A stretch of 64,000 nt of DNA. Origin: Nitrospirota bacterium. Lineage in GTDB: Bacteria > Nitrospirota > JACRHL01. Each line of letters opens with the position of its first letter. The stretch's first letter is position 1. Position numbers and translations under genes: made by a program. Below the pieces are notes generated by a model, which was not told where the DNA came from, did not search any database, and worked only from the letters and a program-made list of their open reading frames with translations. Positions 18,155-27,536 of the stretch are shown here, in pieces. The stretch spans positions 237,237 to 301,236 of the forward strand of contig JACRHL010000006.1 of the NCBI GenBank assembly GCA_016212085.1, in the 5' to 3' direction.

Positions 18155-19063
18155 TTACTCGGGGATGGCCGGGGCGAAGTGGGCGGTCAGCACCACCGGC
18201 CCGGCCGGGTCCAGCCCCTCGTAGCGGGCCTGGATGGTGCCCGGCCCGGCCACCGGCACCAGCGGCGTGAGGCTGCCCAGGGACAGCAGGTCGCCCGGCT
18301 TCAGGCGCACGTTGTCCCGGTTCAGGGACCGCGCCAGCCACAGCACCACGTTGAGCGGGTGGCCCAGCAGGGCGTCGCCCGTGCCTTGCGCCAGGGTGGC
18401 GCCGCCGGCGTCGGTGAGGACCACCTGGAATTCGGCCAGGCGCCGCATCCAGTCCCCGCCCGGCGTGAGCGGAATGGGATCGCCGGCGATGCCGTAGCGG
18501 GCGCCCACGTTGACGGCGGTGATGGCCGGGCCGTCCAGGGCCACCCCCTCGGCGTACAGGATGTCGGGCAGTTCCATGAAGGGGATCACGGCGCTCAGGG
18601 CGGCCAGGGCCTCCTCCGGCGTGGTGGCGGTGTTGATCGCCTCGGACCCCACCCGCACCAGCAGGTCGCCCTCGGCGAAGGGGCGGGCGCCGAAGGCGGC
18701 GGGCAGGGTGGCGCCGTCGTCCAGCACCATGCTCCGGAGCAGCACGCCCCGCAACGGTTCCGCCACGCCGAATTTTTCCTGCGCCGGCGGGCTGGTGAGG
18801 CCCGCCTTGTAGCCGATGGGGGCGCCCAGGACCGGCTCCAGGGTGGCCACCACCGCCCCTTGCACCACCCGCGCCTGGCCCGCCGTGAGCAGCGGGGCCG
18901 GCCCCGCCACCGGCGTCCGGGTCACGTAGTGGCCCACCAGGCCGTCGGCCAGGTCGGCCAGTTCGCCGGCGGGCGCGCTGGCCGGGGCCGCCAGGGCCAG
19001 CGCCACCAGCCACGAAAACAGGCGGGGGGGCTTACAGCCCCTTTTGCAGGCGGTGCAGGGCAT
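18155..19063 (-). CDS. Exported fumarylacetoacetase-fold / hydratase-like protein
   Basis: 302 residues. A signal peptide is predicted (LFSWLVALALAAPASA, residues about 15-30), unusual because this fold is normally cytosolic. The rest resembles 2-keto-4-pentenoate hydratase/FAH-like proteins: IGYKAGLTSPPAQEKFG, a central ALDGPAITAVNVGARYGI region and DALLGHPLNVVLWLARSLN. Metal-binding acidic residues cannot be assigned with certainty. The ATG at 19063 lies inside the end of mutS and has GGAGG six bases upstream, also inside mutS, so the genes are coupled by a 32-base overlap. Substrate is unknown. Confidence 0.75.
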   Translation of the reverse strand: MPCTACKRGCKPPRLFSWLVALALAAPASAPAGELADLADGLVGHYVTRTPVAGPAPLLTAGQARVVQGAVVATLEPVLGAPIGYKAGLTSPPAQEKFGVAEPLRGVLLRSMVLDDGATLPAAFGARPFAEGDLLVRVGSEAINTATTPEEALAALSAVIPFMELPDILYAEGVALDGPAITAVNVGARYGIAGDPIPLTPGGDWMRRLAEFQVVLTDAGGATLAQGTGDALLGHPLNVVLWLARSLNRDNVRLKPGDLLSLGSLTPLVPVAGPGTIQARYEGLDPAGPVVLTAHFAPAIPE

Positions 19064-21638
19064 TCAGGGCCTCCAGGGGGGTCATGTTGGCCAGGTCGAG
19101 GGCCTTCAGTTCGTCCAGCACCGGGTGGGCGTCGGCGCCGAACAGGCCGAACTGCACCACCTGCCCGGCGACGGGAACCGCCGGGGGCGGGACCACGCGG
19201 GGGCGCCCGGCGCGGTCCATCTCGCCCGCCTCCAGGTTGGCCAGCACCGCCCGGGCGCGGTCGATCACCGGGCGCGGCAGGCCGGCAAGACGCGCCACCT
19301 GGATGCCGTAGCTGCGGTCCGCCCCGCCCTCCACGATGCGGTGCAGAAAGACGATGTCGTCGTTCCACTCGCGCACCTGCACGTTGACGTTGCGCACCCC
19401 CGGCAGGGTGACGGCCAGATCGGTCAATTCGTGGTAGTGGGTGGCGAACAGGGTGCGGCAGCGGGGCACGTCGTGCAGGAACTCCGCCACCGCCCAGGCG
19501 ATGGACAGGCCGTCGAAGGTGCTGGTGCCGCGGCCGATCTCGTCCAGGATCACCAGGCTGCGGCCGGTGGCGTGGTGCAGGATGTTGGCGGTCTCGGTCA
19601 TTTCCACCATGAAGGTGGAGAGCCCCTGGCTCACGTTGTCCGAGGCGCCGATGCGCGTGAAGATGCGGTCCACCACGCCGATTGTCGCCCGGGCGGCGGG
19701 CACCCAGCCGCCCATCTGCGCCAGCAGGCAGACGATGGCCGTCTGCCTGAGGAAGGTGCTCTTGCCCGCCATGTTGGGACCGGTGACGATCCAGACGGGG
19801 GCGTCCTCCGGCAGGGTGGTGTCGTTGGCGATGAAGGCCCCGGCGGGCAGTTGCGCCTCCACCGCCGGATGCCTCCCCTGCTCGATGAGCAGCTCGCGGC
19901 CGGTGGTCACCTCCGGGCGCACCCAGCCCCCCTCGTGGGCCACCCGCGCCAGGGAGGCCAGGGCGTCCACGGCGGCCAGGGCGGCGGCCACCCACTGCAA
20001 CCGCGCCACCTGGGCGGCCACCCGCTCGCGCAGGGCGGAAAAGAGTTCCGTCTCCAGCCGCTCGATGCGCTCCCCGGCGGACAGGATGCGGGTTTCCAGC
20101 TCCTTCAGCTCCGGGGTGATGAAGCGCTCGGCGTTCACCAGGGTCTGCTTGCGCATGTAGTCGTCGGGCACGGGCCTTTCGGCCAGGCGCGCCTTGGTGA
20201 CCTCGATGTAGTAGCCGAACACGTTGTTGAAGCGGATCTTCAGCGACTCGATGCCCGTGCGCGCCTTCTCGTCGGCCTCCATGCGCGCCAGCACGCCGCG
20301 CACGTCGCTGCCCACGGCGCGCAGGGAATCGAGCTCGGCGCTCACGCCGGGGCGGATCACCCCGCCGTCCTTGATGGCCACCGGCACCTCGTCGGCCAGG
20401 GTGGTGGCGATGTCGTCGCACACGTCGCCCAGGTCATCCCAGTTCTTGGCCACCTCGGCCAGCAGGCGCGGGCCGTCCATGGGCAGCAGACGCCCCAGGA
20501 ACGGCAGCGACCTGAGCGACTCGCCCAGGGCCGCCAGATCGCGCGGGGTGGCGCGCCCCATGGCCACGCGGGCCGCCAGGCGTTCCACGTCGGCCACGCG
20601 CTTCAGGACGTCGGTGATGGCGGCGCGGGTGTCCGGGTGGTCCACCCCCCACCCCACCGCGTCGTGGCGCTCGCCGATGGCGCGCACGTCGAGCAGGGGG
20701 GCCGTCAGCCAGTCCTTGAGCAGGCGCTTGCCCATGGGGGTGCGGGCCTTGTCCAGCAGGGCCAGCAACGTGCCCTGGCGGCCCTCGCCGCCGATGCGGC
20801 GGGTGAGCTCCAGGTTGCGCTGGGTGGCCGGGTCGATGCGCATGGCGGTGCCGTTTTCCGCCACCCGGATGCGGGTGATCTGCGGCAGCACCCCCTTCTG
20901 GGTTTCCCTGAGGAAGGCCATCAATGCCCCCGCCGCCCCCAGCGCCGGGGTGGCGCCCTGCACGCCGAAGCCCCCCAGGGTTTGGCACCCCAGGTGCGCG
21001 CACAGGGCCTTGGCGGCCTTGTGGGGATCGAACTCCCGCGCCGGGCGCGGCACGGCGCGGGGGGCGGTCCACCCCCCGTCCGGCCCGGTGATGCCGGAAA
21101 ACCCCTCGGGCACCAACAACTCGCGGCACTCGATGCGGAACAGCTCGGCGGACAGGGCCTCGGCGATGCCCGCCCCAGCCAGGTCCATCAGGCGGAAATC
21201 GCCGGTGGAAATATCCACATAGGCCAGACCGGCGGCGGCGCCGTCGCCGCACACGGCGGCCAGGTAGTTGGCCTGCCCGCCGTCCAGCAGGAACTCCTCC
21301 ACCAGGGTGCCGGGGGTGACCACGCGCACCACCTCGCGACGCACCACCTTCTTGCCCTTGCCGGGGGCCTCCATCTGGTTGCACACGGCCACGTTGCGGC
21401 CGGCCCGGATGAGCTTGGCCAGGTAATTGTCGGCCGCGTGGATGGGAAAGCCGGCGAGCGGGATGGGGTTGCCGCCCTTCTTGTCGCGGCTGGTGAGGGT
21501 GAGTTCCAGGAGATCGGCGCCCTGCACGGCGTCGTCGTGGAACATCTCGTAAAAATCACCCACCTGGAAAAACAGGATGGCATCCGGGTACGCGGCCTTG
21601 ATCTGCCGGTACTGGCCCATCAGGGATGCGTCGGTCAT
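19032..21638 (-). CDS. mutS: DNA mismatch repair protein MutS
   Basis: 868 residues, full length. The mismatch-reading Phe-x-Glu is in VGDFYEMF near residue 30. The ATPase has Walker A TGPNMAGKSTFL, and ILDEIGRGTSTFDG holds the Walker B and dimer-interface residues; ATHYHEL is the D/H-loop region. It recognises mismatches and recruits MutL (not in this window). ATG at 21638 overlaps the LapA stop as ATGA. The gene sits in a run with UDG and HIT genes, a nucleic-acid maintenance theme. Confidence 0.97.
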   Translation of the reverse strand: MTDASLMGQYRQIKAAYPDAILFFQVGDFYEMFHDDAVQGADLLELTLTSRDKKGGNPIPLAGFPIHAADNYLAKLIRAGRNVAVCNQMEAPGKGKKVVRREVVRVVTPGTLVEEFLLDGGQANYLAAVCGDGAAAGLAYVDISTGDFRLMDLAGAGIAEALSAELFRIECRELLVPEGFSGITGPDGGWTAPRAVPRPAREFDPHKAAKALCAHLGCQTLGGFGVQGATPALGAAGALMAFLRETQKGVLPQITRIRVAENGTAMRIDPATQRNLELTRRIGGEGRQGTLLALLDKARTPMGKRLLKDWLTAPLLDVRAIGERHDAVGWGVDHPDTRAAITDVLKRVADVERLAARVAMGRATPRDLAALGESLRSLPFLGRLLPMDGPRLLAEVAKNWDDLGDVCDDIATTLADEVPVAIKDGGVIRPGVSAELDSLRAVGSDVRGVLARMEADEKARTGIESLKIRFNNVFGYYIEVTKARLAERPVPDDYMRKQTLVNAERFITPELKELETRILSAGERIERLETELFSALRERVAAQVARLQWVAAALAAVDALASLARVAHEGGWVRPEVTTGRELLIEQGRHPAVEAQLPAGAFIANDTTLPEDAPVWIVTGPNMAGKSTFLRQTAIVCLLAQMGGWVPAARATIGVVDRIFTRIGASDNVSQGLSTFMVEMTETANILHHATGRSLVILDEIGRGTSTFDGLSIAWAVAEFLHDVPRCRTLFATHYHELTDLAVTLPGVRNVNVQVREWNDDIVFLHRIVEGGADRSYGIQVARLAGLPRPVIDRARAVLANLEAGEMDRAGRPRVVPPPAVPVAGQVVQFGLFGADAHPVLDELKALDLANMTPLEALNALHRLQKGL

Positions 21639-21925
21639 TCGCCGCCGGTCTTGGCCCTGTCGATGATGTCGCCCAGGCTCTTGCCCATCTTCTTGAGGGC
21701 GCGGCGGTGGGCGCGCAGGTCGCGCCAGGTCCTGATGCGCTCCGGCAGGATGAACAGGAAGTGGGCCAGGGCGCCGCCCAGGAAGGTGTAGAGCAGCACG
21801 TGGAACAGCGGGAGGGGCCGCATGGGGCCGGTCAGCCACTGCACGGTGACCAGGTTGCCCTCGTTGGCGCGGTACAGCAGGAACGCCAGGATGCACGCCA
21901 GCAGCAGCAGCACCAGCCGGATCAC
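21635..21925 (-). CDS. LapA-domain inner-membrane protein
   Basis: 96 residues with two hydrophobic helices (about 2-18 and 42-60) and a basic C-terminal tail (RAHRRALKKMGK), the pattern of the LapA/YciS family, which helps lipopolysaccharide assembly factors in enterobacteria. The start is GTG, overlapping the HIT stop as GTGA, and its own stop overlaps the mutS start. The placement between HIT and mutS is functionally unexplained. Confidence 0.85.
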   Translation of the reverse strand: MIRLVLLLLACILAFLLYRANEGNLVTVQWLTGPMRPLPLFHVLLYTFLGGALAHFLFILPERIRTWRDLRAHRRALKKMGKSLGDIIDRAKTGGE

Positions 21926-22422
21926 GCGCGCGCCTCCGCCGCCACCCCGTCGAAATGGGGCTTGAGCTTGTCGTAGGTGGCCAGCAGCGCCTCGGGGATG
22001 ACGTGGGTCTCGCCCAGGGCGGGCATGAAGTTCACGTCGCCGCTCCAGCGCGGCAGGAGGTGCATGTGCAGGTGCTCCTCGATGCCCGCCCCCGCCGCCT
22101 TGCCGATATTGAGCCCCACGTTGAACCCCTCGGGCTTGATGGCGCGGCGGATGGCGGCCTCCGCCAGGCGGGTGAGGGTCATCACCTCCGCCAGCGGGCC
22201 GGGCGCGAGCTTTTCCAGGCAGTCCACATGATCGTAGGGCGAGATCATCACGTGCGCCGGATTGTATGGGTAGGCGTTGAGCATCACGAAGGCCAGCTCG
22301 CCACGCAACAGGATGCCGTTGCCACGGTCGTCCGCCTCCTTCACCTTGTCGCAGAAGATGCAGCCCTTGGGCTTGGGGCCCAGGATGTAGTCGATGCGCC
22401 AGGGCGCCCAGAGCCGGCTCAT
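21922..22422 (-). CDS. HIT-family hydrolase (Ap4A phosphorylase-like)
   Basis: 166 residues. The histidine triad reads EEHLHMHLLPRW near residue 118, with the nucleophilic middle His. An N-terminal CIFC pair at about residues 21-24 and later His residues form the zinc site seen in related proteins. LWAPWRIDYI at the N-terminus is typical of the Ap4A phosphorylase-like branch. It probably splits dinucleoside polyphosphates or nucleotidyl conjugates. ATG at 22422 overlaps the UDG stop as ATGA. Confidence 0.9.
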   Translation of the reverse strand: MSRLWAPWRIDYILGPKPKGCIFCDKVKEADDRGNGILLRGELAFVMLNAYPYNPAHVMISPYDHVDCLEKLAPGPLAEVMTLTRLAEAAIRRAIKPEGFNVGLNIGKAAGAGIEEHLHMHLLPRWSGDVNFMPALGETHVIPEALLATYDKLKPHFDGVAAEARA

Positions 22423-23228
22423 GGCCGGGCCCTCACCGGCAGGCCCACCCGCTCCATGACCTGGCGGATGTCGTCCCACACCTCGCGCTTGGCGCTCGGG
22501 TTACGCAGCAGATAGGCCGGGTGGTAGGTGGGCATCACGTCGATATCCTCGTATTTGTGCCAGTTGCCGCGCAGCCGCGAAATGGGCGCGTCGCTCCGGC
22601 ACACGGCCTGGGCCGCGAACTTGCCCATCGCCACGATCACCTTGGGGCGGATGGCCAGTAGCTGGCGCACCAGGAACGGCTCGCAGCGGGCCAGCTCGTC
22701 GGGCAGCGGGTTCCTGTTGTCCGGTGGACGGCATTTTACCGTATTGCAGATGTAAACCGAAGCCCTGGGGATGCCCATCCCCTTCTCGATGATGTCGGTG
22801 AGCAGCTGCCCGGCGCGGCCCACGAAGGGGATGCCCTGCAAATCCTCGTCACGCCCCGGCGCCTCGCCCACGAAGACGATGTCCGCATGGGGGTTGCCCA
22901 CGCCGAACACCAGGTGGGTGCGGCCGTTCGCCAGGGTGCAGCGGGTGCAGCCGTCCAGTTCCGCCTGGATCACCGTCAGGCTGTCCGCCGGATCGGGGGC
23001 GGGCGGCGCGGCCGGGATGGTTGTTTCCACCGGTTGCGGGGCGGCGGCCGCCCGTGCGGCCGGGGCGGACGCGGGCTCCGGCCCGGCCTTCCGGCCGCCG
23101 GTGGCCGCCGGGGCGGGGCGCGCGGCGTTCCCAGCCGGCAGGGCCACGTTTTTCACCCCCGCCTCCACCCAATAGCGCACCTGGTCCCGCGTCTGGGCCA
23201 ACAGTTCGTCGCGCGGATCCACGCTCAC
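22419..23228 (-). CDS. Family 4 (Fe-S) uracil-DNA glycosylase
   Basis: 269 residues. After an Ala/Pro-rich, probably disordered N-terminal third (about residues 30-75), the catalytic domain shows CTRCTLA, the [12 protein letters not shown] motif [14 protein letters not shown] and the motif B-like TYHPAYLL. The Cys residues in the first and third elements fit the [4Fe-4S] site of family 4 enzymes. It removes uracil from DNA. The GTG start at 23228 overlaps the upstream stop as GTGA. Confidence 0.92.
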   Translation of the reverse strand: MSVDPRDELLAQTRDQVRYWVEAGVKNVALPAGNAARPAPAATGGRKAGPEPASAPAARAAAAPQPVETTIPAAPPAPDPADSLTVIQAELDGCTRCTLANGRTHLVFGVGNPHADIVFVGEAPGRDEDLQGIPFVGRAGQLLTDIIEKGMGIPRASVYICNTVKCRPPDNRNPLPDELARCEPFLVRQLLAIRPKVIVAMGKFAAQAVCRSDAPISRLRGNWHKYEDIDVMPTYHPAYLLRNPSAKREVWDDIRQVMERVGLPVRARP

Positions 23229-24685
23229 TCCCCCTCGAAGGTGCCCAGCACCTCCTCCAGCCGCTCCGTGAGGGGCCACGGGTCCGCCGGGTCCTTCACC
23301 CCCAGCTCGGCACACAGGGCGGCCAGGTCGCCACCGTGGCGCCACAGGCCGCGCAGCCAGTCGCCCGCCGCCTTGTCGGCAAACCAGGCGCGGCCATGAC
23401 GGTCGATCATGGCGTCCAGCAGCTGCGCCCCCAGGAAGTGGCCGCGCAGGGCCACGGCCTGGTCGTAAAAGGGCGCCGTGTCCCACAGGTAGTAGTCGCG
23501 CTCCAGGCGCACGCCCAGGGCCTGGTGCATGGTGTGCTCGAAGGCATCGGCCTTGTCGATCATCGCGCCGGGGCCGTGCAGAAAGCGCGCGTAGCGCAGG
23601 TTGCCGATGAGGTGGCGCAGCCGGTACAGCCACCACAGGTGGAACAGGGTGAGCTGCTCCGCCACCGGTACCTTGGGGCAGTGGGCCGCCAGCCAGTCCG
23701 GGTTGCCGGGCAGCGAGGCGAACAGGGCGCGGTAGGCCACCACCACCGCCCCGTCCCACAAGGGGGCGGCATGGCGCGGAAGGGCGGGGGCGTGGGCGCG
23801 GGCCAGGGCCTCGCCGGTGGCGGCCAGGGCCTCCATCCACCCCTCCCAGCGGCCGTCGGCGGACAGGTGCAGGGCGATGTGGTCCGGGCTGTGCACGGCC
23901 ACCACGTGGTGGCCGGGGTGCTTGCCCTCGCGGGGCCCCAGGTCCAGGTCGATGCCCGGCAGCATGGCCGGGTCCAGCCCCAGGGCCGCGAACGTGGCGG
24001 TCAGGGTGGGCAGCAGTTCCGGAAAGCGCCGGGCGCGGCCAAAATGGCCGCCCCACAGGTAGGCGATGTCGTGGGTGCGGGCGTCGTCCGGGTGCACGCC
24101 CGCCTCGCGCAGGGCGTCGCCCAGGTGTTTTTGGAAGACCGAGCCGCTGTCGTCCAGCAGGCCGTCCAGGTCGTGCTGAAAGGTGTCGTGGTCGATGCCG
24201 CTCAGGGCCTCGCACATGGCCTGGTAGCTGGTGAAGCCCCGGTCCACCATGAGGGTGTGGGCGGCCTCCTGCTCCTCCAGCAGCACCGGCTCCAGCCGGG
24301 CCAGTACCCGCCGCTGCGACTGGTCCAGCACCTTGCGCTGCTTGCGGTTGCACTCCTCGGCGATCATGCGCGGCGTGTCGCGGAAGTACCACTTGTCGTT
24401 CAGGTTGCGGATGATCTCCGAATCCAGCACGTCCATCACCCGGTCGCGCAGGGGCGCACAGCCGCCCTCGATCTGGATGCGGGTGACCGCGTTCAGCCAC
24501 GGCCTGGCCGCCTCGCCCCGGGCGCGCAGTTCCGCCACCAGCGGCGCCGCCAGCAGGTCGGCATGGCGGCCGTGGATGGCGGCGGTGCGGAGCGCGTCGG
24601 CGCTGCCCGCCAGCCAGGCGTGGCGGTGGGCATTCAGTGCGTCGGAGAGCGCGGCGATGCGCGCCCCCAGTGTGTTCAGGTCCAT
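23225..24685 (-). CDS. Unrecognised protein, possibly a degenerate M3-like metallopeptidase fold
   Basis: 486 residues, helix-rich and soluble. I do not recognise a named family. The last third (YYLWDTAPFYDQAVALRG, then GRAWFADKAAGDWLRGLW) resembles the C-terminal helices of M3/M32 peptidases. At residues 288-294 the sequence AATGEAL sits where those enzymes have HExGHAL, so both zinc His and the Glu would be missing. ATG at 24685 follows GGGGAG; an earlier ATG exists eight codons upstream. The gene overlaps its upstream neighbour by 10 bases and the UDG gene by 4, so it is firmly in the acs-mutS run. Function unknown; the peptidase relation is inference. Confidence 0.6.
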   Translation of the reverse strand: MDLNTLGARIAALSDALNAHRHAWLAGSADALRTAAIHGRHADLLAAPLVAELRARGEAARPWLNAVTRIQIEGGCAPLRDRVMDVLDSEIIRNLNDKWYFRDTPRMIAEECNRKQRKVLDQSQRRVLARLEPVLLEEQEAAHTLMVDRGFTSYQAMCEALSGIDHDTFQHDLDGLLDDSGSVFQKHLGDALREAGVHPDDARTHDIAYLWGGHFGRARRFPELLPTLTATFAALGLDPAMLPGIDLDLGPREGKHPGHHVVAVHSPDHIALHLSADGRWEGWMEALAATGEALARAHAPALPRHAAPLWDGAVVVAYRALFASLPGNPDWLAAHCPKVPVAEQLTLFHLWWLYRLRHLIGNLRYARFLHGPGAMIDKADAFEHTMHQALGVRLERDYYLWDTAPFYDQAVALRGHFLGAQLLDAMIDRHGRAWFADKAAGDWLRGLWRHGGDLAALCAELGVKDPADPWPLTERLEEVLGTFEGE

Positions 24686-25521
24686 CCCGGCTCCCCGGAA
24701 AAACGCCAATGGTCGAAAGACAGGCCCGCCTCCGGGTTACCGCACTCCGCCTGGAACACGGCGCCGGCCAGGGTGGCGGGGGTCGGCTCGCCGATGCCCG
24801 CCAGCAAGGCCTCCAGGCGCCGCGCCAGGGCGGCATCCTCCAGGTGCAGGGCCGCCACGCGGGTGGCCGCCGGGGCGCCGGCGCCGCACAGGATGGCCAT
24901 GGCCAGCACATTGCGCGCCAGCCGGTCGGCGAAATTGCCGGTCACGTCCGGGTTGCGGTCGGGCAGGAGGTCGATCTGGTGAAAGAAGGTGCCCATCTCC
25001 TCCGCCTCCACGCACAGGCCGACCACGTTGATGAGGTACTCCAGGCGCTTGACGATGGGGATGCGGCCCATGGCGTGCTGACTCCACAGGGTGGCCACGC
25101 GTTTATAGACGGGCACCTTGTTGATGCGCTTGATGAGCTGCTCCTCCATGATCTCCAGGTTGCGGAAGGTGTCCACCGGGATGCAGCCCTTCAGCGGCAG
25201 ATCGGCCCCCGCGCGGGCCTCCTCGGGCACGAACAGCACCATGTGCGCGTCCGGATCGCCCAGGCGCCGGGCCAGCTCGGCGGGCGACAGGTGCTGCGCC
25301 GAGCTGGGGTTCAGGGCCACCACGTAGGCGTCCTCGAACCGGGAGCGGATGCGCAGGTTGTTGCAGGTGGCCTCCAGCAATAGGGTCGGCAGGTCGCCGA
25401 TGGCGTACACCCCCGGCCCCTCGTCCGGGTCCGCCAGGCGCTCCAGGCCCTGGCCCAGGAGGTTCGCGAAGATGTTCGCGAATCCCTCCGGTGTAAGCTG
25501 CTGACGCATGGCCTGCCGCAT
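24676..25521 (-). CDS. Unrecognised soluble protein
   Basis: 281 residues, no signal peptide or membrane helix. Mixed alpha/beta in the first 110 residues (GDLPTLLLEATCNNLRIRSR, AHMVLFVPEEAR), then helical, with KRINKVPVYKRVATLWSQ and a Cys in LINVVGLCVEAEEMG. No catalytic motif is evident. The first part loosely resembles regions seen before ATPase domains in some DNA-associated proteins, but no P-loop is present. It starts 1 base upstream of the end of acs's stop region (ATG at 25521, GAGGA upstream) and overlaps the next gene, so the two unknowns are translated together. Confidence 0.6.
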   Translation of the reverse strand: MRQAMRQQLTPEGFANIFANLLGQGLERLADPDEGPGVYAIGDLPTLLLEATCNNLRIRSRFEDAYVVALNPSSAQHLSPAELARRLGDPDAHMVLFVPEEARAGADLPLKGCIPVDTFRNLEIMEEQLIKRINKVPVYKRVATLWSQHAMGRIPIVKRLEYLINVVGLCVEAEEMGTFFHQIDLLPDRNPDVTGNFADRLARNVLAMAILCGAGAPAATRVAALHLEDAALARRLEALLAGIGEPTPATLAGAVFQAECGNPEAGLSFDHWRFSGEPGWT

Positions 25522-25522
25522 C

Positions 25523-27472
25523 CTAGTCCTCGCGCAGGCTTTCCAGGGTTTTCTGGTCCTCCAGGGTGGAGATGTCGCCCTGGGTGTCGCGGCCGGCGGC
25601 GATGTCGCGCAGCAGGCGGCGCATGATCTTGCCGCTGCGGGTCTTGGGCAGCCCCTCGGTGAAGCGGATGCGGTCGGGCCTGGCGATGGCGCCGATCTCG
25701 TGGGCCACGTGGTCGCGCAGCACCTTCACCAGGGCGTCGTCGCCGGTCACGCCGCGGTGCAGGATGACGAAGGCGAAGATGCCCTCGCCCTTGATGTCGT
25801 CGGGGAAGCCCACCACCGCCGCCTCGGCCACCTTGCCGTGGGACACCAGGGCCGACTCGATCTCCATGGTGCCCAGGCGGTGCCCGGCGACGTTGATCAC
25901 GTCGTCCACCCGGCCCATGATCCAGAAATAGCCGTCCTTGTCCTTGCGGGCGCCGTCGCCGGCAAAGTAGTACCGGCCGCCGAAGTGGCCCCAGTAGTTC
26001 TGCTTGTAGCGCTCCGGGTCGCCGTGCACGGTGCGGATCATGGAGGGCCACGGTTTGGTGATCACCAGGTAGCCCCCCTGGTCCGGCCCCAGCGACTTGC
26101 CCTGGTCGTTCACCACGTCGGCGAAGATGCCGGGCACGGCCAGGGTGGCGGAACCGGGCTTGATGGGGGTGGCGCCGGGCAGCGGGCTGATGAGGTGCGA
26201 GCCGGTCTCCGTCTGCCACCAGGTGTCGACGATGGGGCAGGTGCCGCCGCCGATCACCTTGTGGTACCACATCCACGCCTCCGGGTTGATGGGCTCGCCC
26301 ACGGTGCCGAGCAGCCTCAAGGACGACAGGTCGTACTTCGCCGGCCACTCGTCGCCCAGCTTGTTCAGGGCGCGGATGGCGGTGGGCGCGGTGTAGAAGG
26401 TGGTCACCTTGTGCTTCTCCACCAGCTCCCAGAAGCGCCCGGCGTGGGGCGTGGTGGGCGCCCCCTCGTACATGACCGAGGTGGCGCCGGCGGCCAGGGC
26501 GCCATAGACCACGTAGGTGTGGCCCGTCACCCAGCCGATGTCGGCGGTGCACCAGAAGGTGTCGGTATCCTTCAGGTCGAACACCCACTGCATGGTCACG
26601 ATGCCGCCCAGCAGGTAGCCGCCGGAGGAGTGCACCACCCCCTTGGGCTTGCCGGTGGAGCCGGACGTATAAAGGATGAACAGGGGGTGCTCCGGCGACA
26701 CGGCCACCGCCTCGCACCTGGACGGGGCGCCGGCCACCACGTCGTGCCACCACAGGTCGCGCCCGTCCGTCATGGACACCGGGTGGCCGGTGCGCTTGAG
26801 GACCACCGCGTGGCGCACGTCGGGGCAGTGGGTGAGCGCCTCGTCCACGAAGTCCTTGAGCGGCACCACGGCGCCGCGCCGCCAGCCGCCGTCGGCGGTG
26901 ACCACCACCCGGGCGCCGGCGTCCAGGATGCGGTCCTTGAGGGCCTCGGCGGAGAAGCCGCCGAACACCACCGAGTGGGTGGCGCCGATGCGCGCGCAGG
27001 CCAGCATGGCGATGGCCGCCTCGGGCACCATGGGCATGTAGATGACCACCCGGTCGCCGGTTTGCACGCCCAGGCCCTTGAGCGCGTTGGCGAAGCGGCA
27101 GGTCTCCCAGTGCAGCTCCTGGTAGGTGAGGGTGCGGGTGTCGCCCGGCTCCCCTTCCCAGACGATGGCGGCCTTGTTCTTGCGCCAGGTGGTGAGGTGC
27201 CGGTCCAGGCAGTTGGCGGCCACGTTCAGCAGGCCGTCCTCGAACCACCTGGCGAAGGGCGGATGGTCCCAGTTGAGCACGCGGGTGAACGGCTTGATCC
27301 AGTCCAGGTGCTCCCGCGCCAGGTCGCCCCAGTACCCCTCATAGTCGGCCTCGGCCTTGGCCACCATGGCGCGGTAGGCATCCATGCCCCGCACGTTGGC
27401 CTGGGTGGCGAACGCGGCGGGCGGGTCGAATACGCGGTTTTCGTGCAGGACGGACTCGATCTCGGCGCTCAT
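25523..27472 (-). CDS. acs: Acetyl-coenzyme A synthetase
   Basis: 649 residues, the normal size. It activates acetate with ATP and CoA through acetyl-AMP. Visible: N-terminal Acs segment ([14 protein letters not shown]), P-loop-like [32 protein letters not shown] and the C-terminal [11 protein letters not shown] whose Lys is the acetylation site in this family. The ATG at 27472 begins MSAEIES, consistent with family starts; a weak AAGGGA precedes it at long spacing. It lies 64 bases after the ROK gene and begins the coupled run that leads to mutS. Confidence 0.97.
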   Translation of the reverse strand: MSAEIESVLHENRVFDPPAAFATQANVRGMDAYRAMVAKAEADYEGYWGDLAREHLDWIKPFTRVLNWDHPPFARWFEDGLLNVAANCLDRHLTTWRKNKAAIVWEGEPGDTRTLTYQELHWETCRFANALKGLGVQTGDRVVIYMPMVPEAAIAMLACARIGATHSVVFGGFSAEALKDRILDAGARVVVTADGGWRRGAVVPLKDFVDEALTHCPDVRHAVVLKRTGHPVSMTDGRDLWWHDVVAGAPSRCEAVAVSPEHPLFILYTSGSTGKPKGVVHSSGGYLLGGIVTMQWVFDLKDTDTFWCTADIGWVTGHTYVVYGALAAGATSVMYEGAPTTPHAGRFWELVEKHKVTTFYTAPTAIRALNKLGDEWPAKYDLSSLRLLGTVGEPINPEAWMWYHKVIGGGTCPIVDTWWQTETGSHLISPLPGATPIKPGSATLAVPGIFADVVNDQGKSLGPDQGGYLVITKPWPSMIRTVHGDPERYKQNYWGHFGGRYYFAGDGARKDKDGYFWIMGRVDDVINVAGHRLGTMEIESALVSHGKVAEAAVVGFPDDIKGEGIFAFVILHRGVTGDDALVKVLRDHVAHEIGAIARPDRIRFTEGLPKTRSGKIMRRLLRDIAAGRDTQGDISTLEDQKTLESLRED

Positions 27473-27536
27473 GCGGACACGTTCCCTTGATCTGGATAAA
27501 CAAAAGACCGGATGGACGAATTTTTCAAAGGAGTAA

